A program made the translations under genes and the position numbers. The notes beneath the pieces were generated by a model. The model saw only the letters and a program-made list of their open reading frames with translations, was not told where the DNA came from and made no database searches. From Methanoregula formicica SMSP (GTDB taxonomy: Archaea; Halobacteriota; Methanomicrobia; Methanomicrobiales; Methanospirillaceae), in NCBI RefSeq assembly GCF_000327485.1, contig NC_019943.1:1364001-1428000 (forward strand): 64,000 nucleotides of DNA. Reading direction: 5' to 3'. Positions 1-8,856 of the stretch are shown one piece after another; positions within the stretch are counted from its first letter, which is position 1; the number at the start of each line of letters is the position of its first letter.

Positions 1-160
1 TTTTCGTATCCACTTATTATTCATACATCCATTCCGGATTTAAAAAGATTTTATTTTATCGGATCATTTTTTTTATCACCCAATCAGAAATCATTAGATT
101 TTATTTTCGAGCTAGTCGGGATAAATATTAAGAAAAAATGAAAATGGATAATATGTTAGA

Positions 161-1432
161 TTATACCAAAGGGGTATGCAAACATTTGTTAATTATCCTG
201 ATGAGAATCAAGAAAATGATAATAATTGTGGCACTTGTCGCCATTGCTGCTCCAACAATTCCAAAGATCGGGATTAATAATAAATTTATGATGATGTTTA
301 TCACGAGACCTACGACACCCACATAGAAACTGACCTGTACCTTTCCGATACTTGAGAGTGTGGTTCCAACCGCTGCAAATGATGCACCAATCGCATATCC
401 TGATAACAATATCAATAAAGGAATGTATGATGCCAAAAAAATGTCACCAAACAAGAGAATTATGACATATGGCCCAAAAACTGCAATAACTATTGCACTA
501 CCCGCAGTAAGAAGAAAACTTTTCTTGAGTGTAGAATAAAAGACACGGCGAACTCCTTCAATATCTCCCTTTCCGTATAATGATGCAATTACTGGGTTCG
601 TTACTGTCTGTATAGCCCCGGGAATTAATACTAATATTTGGGCAAGAATCGCAGCAACCGCATAAATACCAACATCTGATGGAGATAAGAAGTAACCCAT
701 AAGAATGATACTCATTTGTGTATTAAGAAACGAAACAGAATCGCCAAGCACTATATAAAATCCAAAAAACGTTGTATCTCGTAATGCTGAATAAATCCAA
801 AAAAAACTCGTTTGAAGATATTCTCGAATCAGAATCGGGCTTAAGATTCCTATCACAATGGTAGGTGCAACAAATCCTATCACGGCCCCTGTAATCCCTC
901 TGTCAAAGAACAGTACTAAGATTGTTGACGTTACGAGAATAGTAACATTCTGGATGACATTTAAAAATGCATAAAGATGCATTTTTCGAAAACCATTTAA
1001 TGTTCCAAGCACTGCTTTCTGAATCGCGATGAACGGGAGGCTAATCGCTATCAAATGGAGCAATCCCACTAATTCCGGAACCTTAAAAAAAGAAATAGCA
1101 ATAAATGGTGCAAAGATGAAGAGTATAATGCACATAAGGGTACCGGTTATAATCGAACTGGTCAGCCCGGATGATACGTAATTACGGACGGTTGTAGTAT
1201 TATCAATAAATTCAGCGACGTATTTTGTTAATGCAGATCCAATCCCAAATGCCGCGAACTGCATTCCGAAAAGATATATTGTGAATGCAAGAGTATAGAT
1301 CCCAAGTCCCTCTGGTCCGAGTTCCCTCCCAAATATAATTCTAAGAATGAAATGAGCTAATGATGCTGTAATTATACTAATGAAAGCCCATTGAACATCC
1401 ACCATTGCTTTACTTAGGGATATTTTTGGCAA
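161..1432 (-). CDS. Oligosaccharide flippase, Wzx/MOP-type membrane protein
   Basis: This 423-residue protein is almost entirely hydrophobic, with about 12 to 14 predicted membrane segments. Its N-terminus (FGRELGPEGLGIYTLAF) is typical of polysaccharide-biosynthesis flippases of the MATE/MOP superfamily. Such proteins move lipid-linked glycans across the cytoplasmic membrane. It is the last gene of the minus-strand glycan locus, about 20 bases downstream of the 2-epimerase gene, so co-transcription is likely. The gene is visibly more AT-rich than the genes beside it, which suggests separate acquisition. The family call is firm; the glycan substrate cannot be read from the sequence. Confidence 0.85.
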   Translation of the reverse strand: MPKISLSKAMVDVQWAFISIITASLAHFILRIIFGRELGPEGLGIYTLAFTIYLFGMQFAAFGIGSALTKYVAEFIDNTTTVRNYVSSGLTSSIITGTLMCIILFIFAPFIAISFFKVPELVGLLHLIAISLPFIAIQKAVLGTLNGFRKMHLYAFLNVIQNVTILVTSTILVLFFDRGITGAVIGFVAPTIVIGILSPILIREYLQTSFFWIYSALRDTTFFGFYIVLGDSVSFLNTQMSIILMGYFLSPSDVGIYAVAAILAQILVLIPGAIQTVTNPVIASLYGKGDIEGVRRVFYSTLKKSFLLTAGSAIVIAVFGPYVIILLFGDIFLASYIPLLILLSGYAIGASFAAVGTTLSSIGKVQVSFYVGVVGLVINIIINLLLIPIFGIVGAAMATSATIIIIFLILIRIINKCLHTPLV

Positions 1433-1453
1433 CTGCAGACAAACTCACCTTTT

Positions 1454-2515
1454 TTACTTAGAGAATTGAAGAATTTCGCAGATTTTTTCGCTCGCACCAA
1501 CAGGATACAACTCCGGCTGCGGTTTTAAGGGTAAAGGGGCTTTCAGCGCACCCAGGATCTTCCCCTCATCCGTCCCCACCAGCACATTCCACCCGTTCTG
1601 CAACGTCTCAACCCATTCAGTTTTTTCCCTTAGCGTGATGCAGGGTATCCCGAGAATGTATGCCTCTTTCTGGATCCCGCCCGAATCAGTGATAATCTTT
1701 ATTGCGTTACTCATCAATCGGATCATGTCAAGATATCCTAGCGGTTCGGTGATGCGAACATTCTTCGGCATTCGTTTAAACAGGCCGTATTCAACAAGAT
1801 ATTTCCGGGTGCGGGGATGAACCGGAAACACAATCGATATCTCTGCTTTCTCAAATGCTCGGATGATGGATGAAATCGCTTCACGGTCGTCCGTGTTTAC
1901 AGGTCGGTGAATTGTTGCGACAGCATAGTCGCCATGAGTAAGCCCCAATTTTTTGATCACGTGGAAATTTTTTTTGGCGAGTTCCTTGTTGAACCACAGC
2001 ACATCCGCCATCACATCCCCAACCAGATGCACCCCTTTACGAATTCCTTCATAAGCAAGGTTACTGACTGCGGTTTCCGTTGGGCAGAACAAAAGATCCG
2101 AAACGTGATCCGTGACAACCCGGTTGATCTCTTCCGGCATCGTGCGGTCGAACGATCGCAGGCCGGCCTCCACATGGGCAACCGGAATATGCAGTTTCAC
2201 CGCGGCAAGCGCACCGGCAAGCGTGGAGTTCGTATCGCCGTACACCATGACAAGTTCGGGTTTTTCTTTCAGCAGGACTTCCTCGATCTTCTCCAGGATC
2301 TGGCCGGTCTGCTTCCCGTGGGTACCCGATCCCACGCCAAGATAATAATCCGGCCGGGGAATCTGGAGTTCCTTAAAGAAAATATCCGACATCTCCGGGT
2401 CATAGTGCTGTCCGGTATGTACGAGGATCTCGGTATGGTCTTTCCGTATTTCCCTTGACACCGCAGCGCATTTGATAAACTGCGGCCGTGCCCCGACAAT
2501 GGTGACTATCTTCAT
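1454..2515 (-). CDS. wecB: UDP-N-acetylglucosamine 2-epimerase family protein (WecB/WbpI-like)
   Basis: The protein begins MKIVTIVGARPQFIK, the classic WecB start, and carries the family motifs HTGQHYD, YGDTNSTLAGA, HVEAGLRSFD, EEINR and TDSGGIQKEA. It inverts C2 of a UDP-HexNAc sugar, giving UDP-ManNAc or, in the WbpI branch, UDP-2,3-diacetamido-mannuronate. The neighbouring oxidoreductase, aminotransferase and acetyltransferase favour a WbpI-like role, but the substrate is an inference. I chose the ATG at 2515 because homology starts there; an in-frame GTG at 2545 would add ten unconserved residues. The HEPN gene ends 34 bases upstream. Confidence 0.9.
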   Translation of the reverse strand: MKIVTIVGARPQFIKCAAVSREIRKDHTEILVHTGQHYDPEMSDIFFKELQIPRPDYYLGVGSGTHGKQTGQILEKIEEVLLKEKPELVMVYGDTNSTLAGALAAVKLHIPVAHVEAGLRSFDRTMPEEINRVVTDHVSDLLFCPTETAVSNLAYEGIRKGVHLVGDVMADVLWFNKELAKKNFHVIKKLGLTHGDYAVATIHRPVNTDDREAISSIIRAFEKAEISIVFPVHPRTRKYLVEYGLFKRMPKNVRITEPLGYLDMIRLMSNAIKIITDSGGIQKEAYILGIPCITLREKTEWVETLQNGWNVLVGTDEGKILGALKAPLPLKPQPELYPVGASEKICEILQFSK

Positions 2516-2549
2516 GGTACCAGACTTCCATTCACGATATACCACAGAT

Positions 2550-2954
2550 TCAGGATCTCTTTTCCCGGATTATCGTCTCAGCCCAGCGGACGACATCTTT
2601 GGCAATTGAAAGGGATCTCTGGTATTCATCAAGACGAACCGGTGGATGAATGCGGGGATACCGGGTGGCAACGGCAAACCGCGTGAGTTTTGCAGATTCT
2701 TTTACCCTGTCCGGAACCGCAATGCCATGGTTCATAAGGATAGTGACAAGCGCTGCCAGGTCATGGACATAAGGATACGGGATATCGTAGGCAATGCAAA
2801 CTGCCTTGATTGCTTTCTCCGCTGCCTGTTGGGCATTGTAACAGAGATCTTCCAAGTAAAGTTCGTTACGCGGAACCGTACTGGCAAGTGTGAGGTTGGA
2901 ATGCGCACGGTTCAGCCATTCCCGGGGATCATCAGGAGGAAATCGTGCCGGCAC
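2550..2954 (-). CDS. HEPN-domain toxin (HepT-like), module A
   Basis: The product is a small alpha-helical HEPN protein of about 134 residues. The visible family features are the segment CYNAQQAAEKAIKAV and an R-x4-H motif (RYPRIH) near the C-terminus; this motif is the RNase or toxin centre in HEPN proteins. The GTG at 2954 is the likely start, because conserved sequence (PPDDPREWLNRA) begins just after it and this overlaps the upstream antitoxin gene by 23 bases, as is usual for these pairs. Longer forms starting at 3026 would lie wholly inside the antitoxin gene. Toxin activity is inferred from the family. Confidence 0.8.
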   Translation of the reverse strand: MPARFPPDDPREWLNRAHSNLTLASTVPRNELYLEDLCYNAQQAAEKAIKAVCIAYDIPYPYVHDLAALVTILMNHGIAVPDRVKESAKLTRFAVATRYPRIHPPVRLDEYQRSLSIAKDVVRWAETIIREKRS

Positions 2955-3276
2955 GATAGACCTCCCTGCCCTGAAGCAGTGCAGGCTGCACAACAAAAAA
3001 CGGTGAGTTGTGGAATCGTTCCACATCTGCAGCAGAAATCACGACAACATCGACTGCTTTACCAATACCAATCAGGCGCATATAGATCTCCTCTGTCAGC
3101 GAACCCTCGTCAAATGCACCATTCTTGATCACCAGGAGATCAATATCGCTGTCCGGCCCCATATCTTCCCGTGCAGCAGAACCAAATAAAATTATTTTTT
3201 CCGGTTTTGCGACATCCACAATACGCGTGAGGATCTCGTTCAACACATCGTTCCGGATTGTTCTTCCTTCCTGCAT
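2932..3276 (-). CDS. MNT nucleotidyltransferase antitoxin (MntA-like), module A
   Basis: This 114-residue minimal nucleotidyltransferase has the Pol-beta signature GS at residues 32-33, with the catalytic D-I-D at 44-46 in the context PDSDIDLLVI. MntA-type antitoxins add AMP to their HEPN partner and so silence it. It is translated with the HEPN gene through a 23-base overlap. The catalytic residues look intact, unlike those of the related copy at 11.3 kb. The pair sits between the nucleotide-sugar dehydrogenase and the 2-epimerase, interrupting an otherwise continuous glycan operon. Confidence 0.85.
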   Translation of the reverse strand: MQEGRTIRNDVLNEILTRIVDVAKPEKIILFGSAAREDMGPDSDIDLLVIKNGAFDEGSLTEEIYMRLIGIGKAVDVVVISAADVERFHNSPFFVVQPALLQGREVYRAGTISS

Positions 3277-3325
3277 AGATCCTCCGTGGGATAAATCCCC
3301 GTTCTACTCTGGATTGTTTTATTTT

Positions 3326-3345
3326 GATTCTTAAATGCATATCTG
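3326..3345 (-). promoter_or_regulatory. Candidate TATA promoter of MNT/HEPN module A
   Basis: Read on the minus strand, the sequence contains a TTTAAGAA box about 55 bases before the antitoxin ATG. A matching block (GCATATAAGATT) lies at the same relative place before the homologous copy at 11.7 kb. Conservation of the box between the two modules supports a promoter, but the start site is not known. Confidence 0.4.
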
Positions 3346-3374
3346 TCCGAAGAGACGGTCATGGTCATCCCCTG

Positions 3375-3422
3375 GTTTTTCACAAACTGCAGCCGTGCTC
3401 CAATAACCGTTACGATCTTTAC
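3375..3422 (-). pseudogene. Remnant of a WecB-type epimerase N-terminus
   Basis: Nine bases after the stop of the dehydrogenase gene, the minus strand reads VKIVTVIGARLQFVKN. This matches the first 16 residues of the intact epimerase at 2515 (MKIVTIVGARPQFIKC). The start codon has become GTA and the invariant Pro has become Leu. The similarity ends where the MNT/HEPN module begins. Synonymous positions differ widely from the intact gene, so this is not a recent copy of it. It more likely marks an older epimerase gene that once followed the dehydrogenase. Confidence 0.6.
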
Positions 3423-3431
3423 AATCCCATC

Positions 3432-4865
3432 TCACCAAATCCCGTGCCCGTTCTTGTCCCCTCTGCCGATCCCCTTGTACACGAACCCGGCGGAGATAAA
3501 CGCATCAGGATCAATGACATTGCGGCCGTCCACCATCACCGGGCGGCCGCTGCAGCAGACCCGCCTCAGCTCGCGGGGGTCCAGGTGCCGGTATTCGTTG
3601 TGGCCGGTGAAGATGACAACCGCATCCGCACCTTTCACGGCCCCCATCTGGTCCTTTGTCAGCGTGATCCCCGGGTAGGACTCAACCCAGGGGTCGTGGA
3701 TCGTGATCTTCGCACCGGCTTCCCGGGCAAGCTCATAGAACATTTCCGATGGCGGATCGCGAGCGTCATCTGAGTTCCCGAGGAACGCCCAGCCAAGAAG
3801 CGCAATCTTTGATCCCTTCAGCTCCTTGCCGGCCCGTTCCAGTCCCTGCCGGGTTAACGTGAGCATATGGCGGGGCATGAAGTCGTTGATGTGCCGAGCA
3901 AGGACATAGAGCGAGGGCTCACCAGCCGGGTAATCAAGTCTGTCCTTCCCGAGCACCTGCACGCCCCGTTCGAGATGGAACGTGTCCTTGGTGAGGCAGT
4001 GCCCCCCGACACCGGCACCCGGCCAGAGCATTGCCCGGGTGATCCCCTCGCCTTTCAGGCTGTCCACGCCGGTCCGGACATCGTAGAAGTTGATTCCCAT
4101 TGCCTCGCAATAGAGCGCCAGCTCGTTGACCGCGGCGATCTGGAGGTCGCGGAATGTGTTCTCGGTGGTCTTCGTGACTTCGGCAGCGGTCGCGCTCATC
4201 GGGATAACTTTGCCGATCGTCAGGATCGGGGAGTACAGCTCCGTTGCCCGCTTCGTGCTCACATCATCAATGCCGCCAACGATCCGGTCGTGCTCCCGGA
4301 TATTCCGGATCAGCCGGCCCACCATCACGCGTTCCGGTGCATGGGCAAGGGCAAAATCTTTGCCAGCAATAAGCCCGGACTCCTTCTCCAGGATCTCGCG
4401 GGCGATCCCAGCCGTTGTGCCCGGCGTGATCGTGGACTCGAGGACGACAAGCATCCCCGGCTTCAGGTAATGCCCGACGTTTTTCACGCCCTCGTACAGG
4501 GCCGAGAAGTCCGGCAGCAGGTCCTTCTTGTCCAGGAATGGTGTCTGGATGGCGAGCGTGACCGCATCGCATTCGCCGATTTTGGAAAAATCAGAAGTGC
4601 AGGAAAATTTCCCGGCAGTGACAACCTTCGCGAGCAGGTCCTCGAGGCCTGGCTCCTCGCCCTTCAACGGGCTCTCGCCCCGGTTCAGCATGGCGATCTT
4701 GTACCCGGAGGATGGTGAATCGCGCTGGAATCCGTATACGTGCCCGAACGCGGGGGAATCGGCAAAGAGTGCCGCGGCAGGAATGCCGACATAGCCCATA
4801 CCAATGACCCCGATCTTACGGATAGGACCCCTTTCCGCGATCACATGGGCAAGTGATGGTTTCAT
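3432..4865 (-). CDS. wecC: UDP-N-acetyl-hexosamine 6-dehydrogenase (WecC/WbpA family)
   Basis: The 477-residue enzyme has an N-terminal Rossmann motif (GVIGMGYVGIP, about residues 18-28). It also has the catalytic cysteine motif GVGGHCLTKD and a C-terminal UDP-binding domain. This family oxidises C6 of UDP-GlcNAc or UDP-ManNAc twice to the uronic acid with two NAD+. With WbpB/E/D-like genes upstream, oxidation of UDP-GlcNAc (WbpA role) is as likely as the WecC reaction. It is about 60 bases downstream of the aminotransferase gene and probably shares its transcript. Confidence 0.88.
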   Translation of the reverse strand: MKPSLAHVIAERGPIRKIGVIGMGYVGIPAAALFADSPAFGHVYGFQRDSPSSGYKIAMLNRGESPLKGEEPGLEDLLAKVVTAGKFSCTSDFSKIGECDAVTLAIQTPFLDKKDLLPDFSALYEGVKNVGHYLKPGMLVVLESTITPGTTAGIAREILEKESGLIAGKDFALAHAPERVMVGRLIRNIREHDRIVGGIDDVSTKRATELYSPILTIGKVIPMSATAAEVTKTTENTFRDLQIAAVNELALYCEAMGINFYDVRTGVDSLKGEGITRAMLWPGAGVGGHCLTKDTFHLERGVQVLGKDRLDYPAGEPSLYVLARHINDFMPRHMLTLTRQGLERAGKELKGSKIALLGWAFLGNSDDARDPPSEMFYELAREAGAKITIHDPWVESYPGITLTKDQMGAVKGADAVVIFTGHNEYRHLDPRELRRVCCSGRPVMVDGRNVIDPDAFISAGFVYKGIGRGDKNGHGIW

Positions 4866-4925
4866 GATCTTCTCTTTGTAATGGTGTCGGACAAATGATT
4901 ATTTTCTCTGATTGTTATTCTCGCT

Positions 4926-6020
4926 TCAGCTCACGCTGTTTATTGCATCGCAGATCTCATCAAGCATCGGCTCGGTAACATTCGGGTGAACCGGCAGCGA
5001 TACAACTTCCTGCGCGAGCCGTTCGGCAATCGGGCATGAAACCTCTGGATTTTGACTGAGGTATACCGGTTGCCGGTGGATCGGGATGGGATAATGGATC
5101 GCACTCCCGATTCCTTTTGCGGCAAGCATCGTGATCAGTTCGGATCTCGACAGGGGACACGAGGGAATGACACGAAGGACATACTGGTGGTACACATGTG
5201 TGGCAACTGGCATGCAGAACGGTGTTACAATCCCCGGGGCATGGATGTGAGCCGAGAGATATTCGGCATTTGCCCTCCGCCGGGCATTGAACTCAGGAAG
5301 TTTCTTCAGCTGTTCCCTCCCGATTGCCGCTCCGATGTCGGTCATGCGGTAATTATAGCCAATCATCGTATGGTAATATTTGTCGCTCTGCCCGTGGTTT
5401 GTGAACCTGCGAAGCACTGCCGCATACTCATCATCATTCGTAGTGATGATTCCACCTTCCCCGGTCGTCATGTTCTTGGTGGGGTAAAAGGAGAAGCAGC
5501 CGGCATGGCCCATACTGCCCACGGGCTTCTTCCGGTATAACGCCCCGTGCGCCTGGGCCGCATCCTCAATAAGCAGCAGGTTATGATCATCGCAAATATC
5601 CCTGACAGGCTGGACATCAAACGGCTGGCCGAACAGGTGGACACCGATCACGGCTTTTGTCTTTGCTGTGATGGCATTGTTCACGCAGGCAGGATCGATC
5701 CCGAACATGCGCTCGTCAACATCAACAAAGACCGGGCGGGCACCGCACATCGAGACGCAGCTGGCCGTTGCAAAGAACGAAAAAGTCGGAACGATTACTT
5801 CATCCCCGGGCCCGATGCCGGCGGATGCGAGCGCAGCATGAAGTGCTGCTGTGCCATTATTTACCGCAACTGCATGACGGGTCCCGCACAATGCTGCAAA
5901 CTCGTTCTCAAACTGTCTGACAACAGGCCCCTGGGCGAACATGCCGGATCTGAGCACATCAGAAACTGCGCGAATCTCCTCCTCGCCGGCTTCGGGTTTT
6001 GCTATAGGAATCCGGGTCAT
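4926..6020 (-). CDS. DegT/DnrJ/EryC1 sugar aminotransferase, paralogue 1 (WbpE-like)
   Basis: This PLP enzyme has the family motifs VNNGTAALHAAL, VPTFSFFATASCV, IEDAAQAHGA and SFYPTKNMTTGEGG; the last contains the Schiff-base lysine. It would transfer an amino group to a 3-keto nucleotide sugar made by the adjacent oxidoreductase. I chose the ATG at 6020 because the paralogue at 8732 starts at the equivalent residue (MTKIPIARP) and because this gives a four-base overlap with the acetyltransferase stop. The longer reading to 6128 is unlikely. A very similar gene lies 1.6 kb upstream. Confidence 0.88.
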   Translation of the reverse strand: MTRIPIAKPEAGEEEIRAVSDVLRSGMFAQGPVVRQFENEFAALCGTRHAVAVNNGTAALHAALASAGIGPGDEVIVPTFSFFATASCVSMCGARPVFVDVDERMFGIDPACVNNAITAKTKAVIGVHLFGQPFDVQPVRDICDDHNLLLIEDAAQAHGALYRKKPVGSMGHAGCFSFYPTKNMTTGEGGIITTNDDEYAAVLRRFTNHGQSDKYYHTMIGYNYRMTDIGAAIGREQLKKLPEFNARRRANAEYLSAHIHAPGIVTPFCMPVATHVYHQYVLRVIPSCPLSRSELITMLAAKGIGSAIHYPIPIHRQPVYLSQNPEVSCPIAERLAQEVVSLPVHPNVTEPMLDEICDAINSVS

Positions 6021-6610
6021 GATCGCATCATCTCCTTCGGCAGGGAGCGGAAACGGGCTGGCGAGCCGATCGCAAGCACACCGGGCGGAACATCCTTTGT
6101 CACGACTGATCCGGCTGCCACCCCGCATCCCCTGCCCAGACGGACTCCCGGAAGAATCGTTACATTTGCACCGATCGCCACGTTGTCTTCGATAACGGGC
6201 CCCATGAGTTCGGGTTTTCCGGTCGGCGGGTACCGGTCATTTGTCAGGACGGCATTCGGTCCGATAAAAACCCCGTTACCAATGGTTGTGCGGGTCGGGA
6301 TGAAGACCATACTCTGGATACTGATGTTACTGCCCAAGGTGCATGTCCCCTCAATTACACTTGCAGTCCCGATTGCCACTTTGTTGCCAATCGTCGTGTC
6401 TTCCCGGATCATGACGTTATGACCCGTGGAAAAATCATCCCCGATCGTGACATCGCAGTAAATGATCGTTCCTGACCGCAGGACAGCATTCCTTCCGATT
6501 GTCGTTCCTTTAAACTCCGTCTTTCCCATCTGTTTCCGTGAGGGAAATCCTAAGGTGACCGGTTCAAAAACCTGTGCACCCGAGCCAAGTGAATTCGTTC
6601 CATATTTCAT
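6017..6610 (-). CDS. Left-handed beta-helix N-acetyltransferase (WbpD/WlbB-like)
   Basis: The 197-residue protein is built of hexapeptide repeats (for example TIGRNAVLRSG, TIGDDF, TIGNKVAIG), with a conserved loop around NDRYPPTG. This pattern and length match WbpD/WlbB, which acetylate the 3-amino group of UDP-2-acetamido-3-amino-hexuronic acid using acetyl-CoA. It overlaps the aminotransferase start by four bases (ATGA), so the two are translationally coupled. The substrate is inferred from the neighbours. Confidence 0.85.
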   Translation of the reverse strand: MKYGTNSLGSGAQVFEPVTLGFPSRKQMGKTEFKGTTIGRNAVLRSGTIIYCDVTIGDDFSTGHNVMIREDTTIGNKVAIGTASVIEGTCTLGSNISIQSMVFIPTRTTIGNGVFIGPNAVLTNDRYPPTGKPELMGPVIEDNVAIGANVTILPGVRLGRGCGVAAGSVVTKDVPPGVLAIGSPARFRSLPKEMMRS

Positions 6611-6655
6611 AATAGTCTCCTGAATATAGTACCATGAGCGGGAGCCTTCCCGGTT

Positions 6656-7633
6656 CTATGTCCCCCCCCTGTCAGCTACGATCGGATTTCCGGAACTGGT
6701 AACCGGCACATGTCTTTCCCGGTTGGAGAGATCCTTGTGAATCCTCTCACATATCACCATATTCTCCAGTGCCTGTTGGGGTGTAACGGTAAACGGTTTC
6801 TTATCCCGTACTGCCCTTAGGAATGTCTTAAGTTCTTTCTTTAAAGGCTCGGATTTATTAACCTGCACCTTCTCGATCGTAGTCTCCTGCGAGTACCGCT
6901 CACCATCGATAGAGAACCGGCCGGGTTTCCGGTGAATATAGATCTCCTGGGCCATGTAGTCCCCTTCAACCGTGAAATGCTCCTCTTCAATGTAGATCCT
7001 TCGGATTTTCTTGGATGACTTCCGGCTGGCAGTAAGGATTGCCGGGCAGGAATCAAGAGTGAAGAGGGCCGTGGCGACATCGTCATTACCGGAACACGTC
7101 AGGCTCCACTCTTTTATCGGGAAGAGGTTGAAGAGAATGTCTATATCGTGGATCATGAGGTCCTCGATAATCGAAGTACCAACAATACGCGAAGAACCCG
7201 GGTTATGCCGGTTGATCTCGATATAGACCGGGTGCTTGATGATCTGGGCGAGTTCGGGGATGATCGCGTTGAACCGCTCGATATGCCCGACACCCACAGT
7301 GAGGTCATCGGGAATCATCTTCACGAGTTCACGAGCCTCTTGTACGGTCTGACAGATAGGTTTCTCGACAAGACAGGGGACATGCGATTCGATCAGCTGC
7401 TTTGCAACCCGGAAATGGTAGGGGGTTGGGACACAGATGCTGGTTGCATCGACCTTCTTGATCAGGTTCTCAATGGTCGGGCATACGGTCACAGACTCAC
7501 ACGTGGTCTTCAGGTGGCTGACCGATTTGGGATCGGGGTCGTAAACATAAATCTGGTCAACAAGTTTAAGTTCAGAATATACCCGGATATGGTTTTTTCC
7601 CATGATCCCGCAACCGATAACACCAACATCCAT
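6656..7633 (-). CDS. Gfo/Idh/MocA oxidoreductase (WbpB/WlbA-like)
   Basis: The 325-residue protein starts with a Rossmann fold (MDVGVIGCGIMGKNH). It has the EKP motif of the family (LVEKPICQT), whose lysine acts in catalysis, and a C-terminal alpha/beta domain. In the diacetamido-uronate pathway such an enzyme oxidises C3 of UDP-GlcNAcA to give the substrate for the aminotransferase. It lies between the two aminotransferase genes, with one base between its start and the stop of the upstream one. Confidence 0.85.
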   Translation of the reverse strand: MDVGVIGCGIMGKNHIRVYSELKLVDQIYVYDPDPKSVSHLKTTCESVTVCPTIENLIKKVDATSICVPTPYHFRVAKQLIESHVPCLVEKPICQTVQEARELVKMIPDDLTVGVGHIERFNAIIPELAQIIKHPVYIEINRHNPGSSRIVGTSIIEDLMIHDIDILFNLFPIKEWSLTCSGNDDVATALFTLDSCPAILTASRKSSKKIRRIYIEEEHFTVEGDYMAQEIYIHRKPGRFSIDGERYSQETTIEKVQVNKSEPLKKELKTFLRAVRDKKPFTVTPQQALENMVICERIHKDLSNRERHVPVTSSGNPIVADRGGT

Positions 7634-7634
7634 C

Positions 7635-8732
7635 TTACATCACCCCGTTGATGGTTGAACAGATCTCCTCAAGCATCGGCTTTGTCACGTTCGGGTGAAC
7701 CGGCAGCGAGAGGACTTCATCGCAGAGCTGTTCCGAGACAGGGCAGGAGACTTTCTTTTTGTTCTGTTCGAGATAGACCGGCTGGGAGTGAATGGGGATC
7801 GGGTAATGGACAGCCGTGCCGATCCCGCGCTCTGCAAGGTACGTCATGAGTTCCGCACGCTTCATGGGGAAATCGGGAGTAATCCGGACAACGTACTGGT
7901 GATAGACATGGACGGTCCCGTCCCGGCGCTGGGGTATAATGAGCCCTTTCTTCTGCAGGTGCTTGTCGAGATATGCGGCATTTGCAGCCCGTGTCTTATT
8001 GTAGGCTGGAAGTTTCTTCAGCTGCTCGGAACCGATCGCGCCTCCGATATCAGTGAGCCGGTAGTTGTACCCGATCATCGCGTGGCGGTACTTCTCGCTC
8101 TGCCCGTGGTTGATGAACATCCGCATCCGTGCAGCGTACTGGTCGTCATCCGTGGTTATTGCCCCGCCTTCACCCGTGGTCATGTTCTTTGTGGGATAGA
8201 ATGAGAAGCAGCCCGCCTTTCCAAACCCGCCGACAGGTTTTCCCTGGTACTGTGCCCCATGTGCCTGGGCGGCATCCTCAATCAGGGCAATCTTATGATC
8301 GCTGCAGATCTCCTGCACCGGTCGGATATCGAATGGCTGGCCAAAAAGATGTACGCCAATGACCGCCTTCGTCTTCCTTGTAATTGCTCTGGAGACCGCG
8401 TCCGGGTCGAGGTTGAAGGTCTTTTCGTCCACATCCACAAACACCGGCTTTGCCCCGCACATGGAAACGCAACTCGCAGTCGCAAAAAAAGAGAATGTAG
8501 GAACAATTACCTCGTCGCCCGTCGTTATGCCGGCACAAGCCACAGCGGTATGAAGTGCAGCGGTCCCGCTATTGACCGCAATTGCGTGTTTTACACTACA
8601 GTAATCAGCAAAAAGATTCTCGAACTGTGCAACGGCAGGCCCTTGGGCAAGCATCCCGGATTGGATGACAGCAGAGACTGCTCTGTCCTCCTCTTTTCCA
8701 GGGGATGGTCTGGCAATGGGAATTTTAGTCAT
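7635..8732 (-). CDS. DegT/DnrJ/EryC1 sugar aminotransferase, paralogue 2 (WbpE-like)
   Basis: This enzyme carries the same motif set as paralogue 1 (VNSGTAALHTAV, VPTFSFFATASCV, SFYPTKNMTTGEGG with the PLP lysine). The two proteins are alike along their whole length, so a tandem duplication is likely. The ATG at 8732 begins MTKIPIARP and matches paralogue 1; an earlier in-frame ATG at 8753 would add seven residues. Two nearly equivalent aminotransferases in one operon may serve two different keto-sugars, or be redundant. Confidence 0.88.
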   Translation of the reverse strand: MTKIPIARPSPGKEEDRAVSAVIQSGMLAQGPAVAQFENLFADYCSVKHAIAVNSGTAALHTAVACAGITTGDEVIVPTFSFFATASCVSMCGAKPVFVDVDEKTFNLDPDAVSRAITRKTKAVIGVHLFGQPFDIRPVQEICSDHKIALIEDAAQAHGAQYQGKPVGGFGKAGCFSFYPTKNMTTGEGGAITTDDDQYAARMRMFINHGQSEKYRHAMIGYNYRLTDIGGAIGSEQLKKLPAYNKTRAANAAYLDKHLQKKGLIIPQRRDGTVHVYHQYVVRITPDFPMKRAELMTYLAERGIGTAVHYPIPIHSQPVYLEQNKKKVSCPVSEQLCDEVLSLPVHPNVTKPMLEEICSTINGVM

Positions 8733-8856
8733 GAGTATCGAAAAATATTCCAAAAATAATTTTCAGCAATTCATCTTAAAGCATCTTATTTTGTTGTGAG
8801 AAAAGCGAATGTGATTATTTTTAAGGACGATTTTTGTGGGCAATGGATCCCTTTGT

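Noticed and set aside
1907-2458. Long plus-strand frame opposite the 2-epimerase gene.
   Set aside because: It is the antisense shadow of a gene with full family motifs and shows no motifs of its own.
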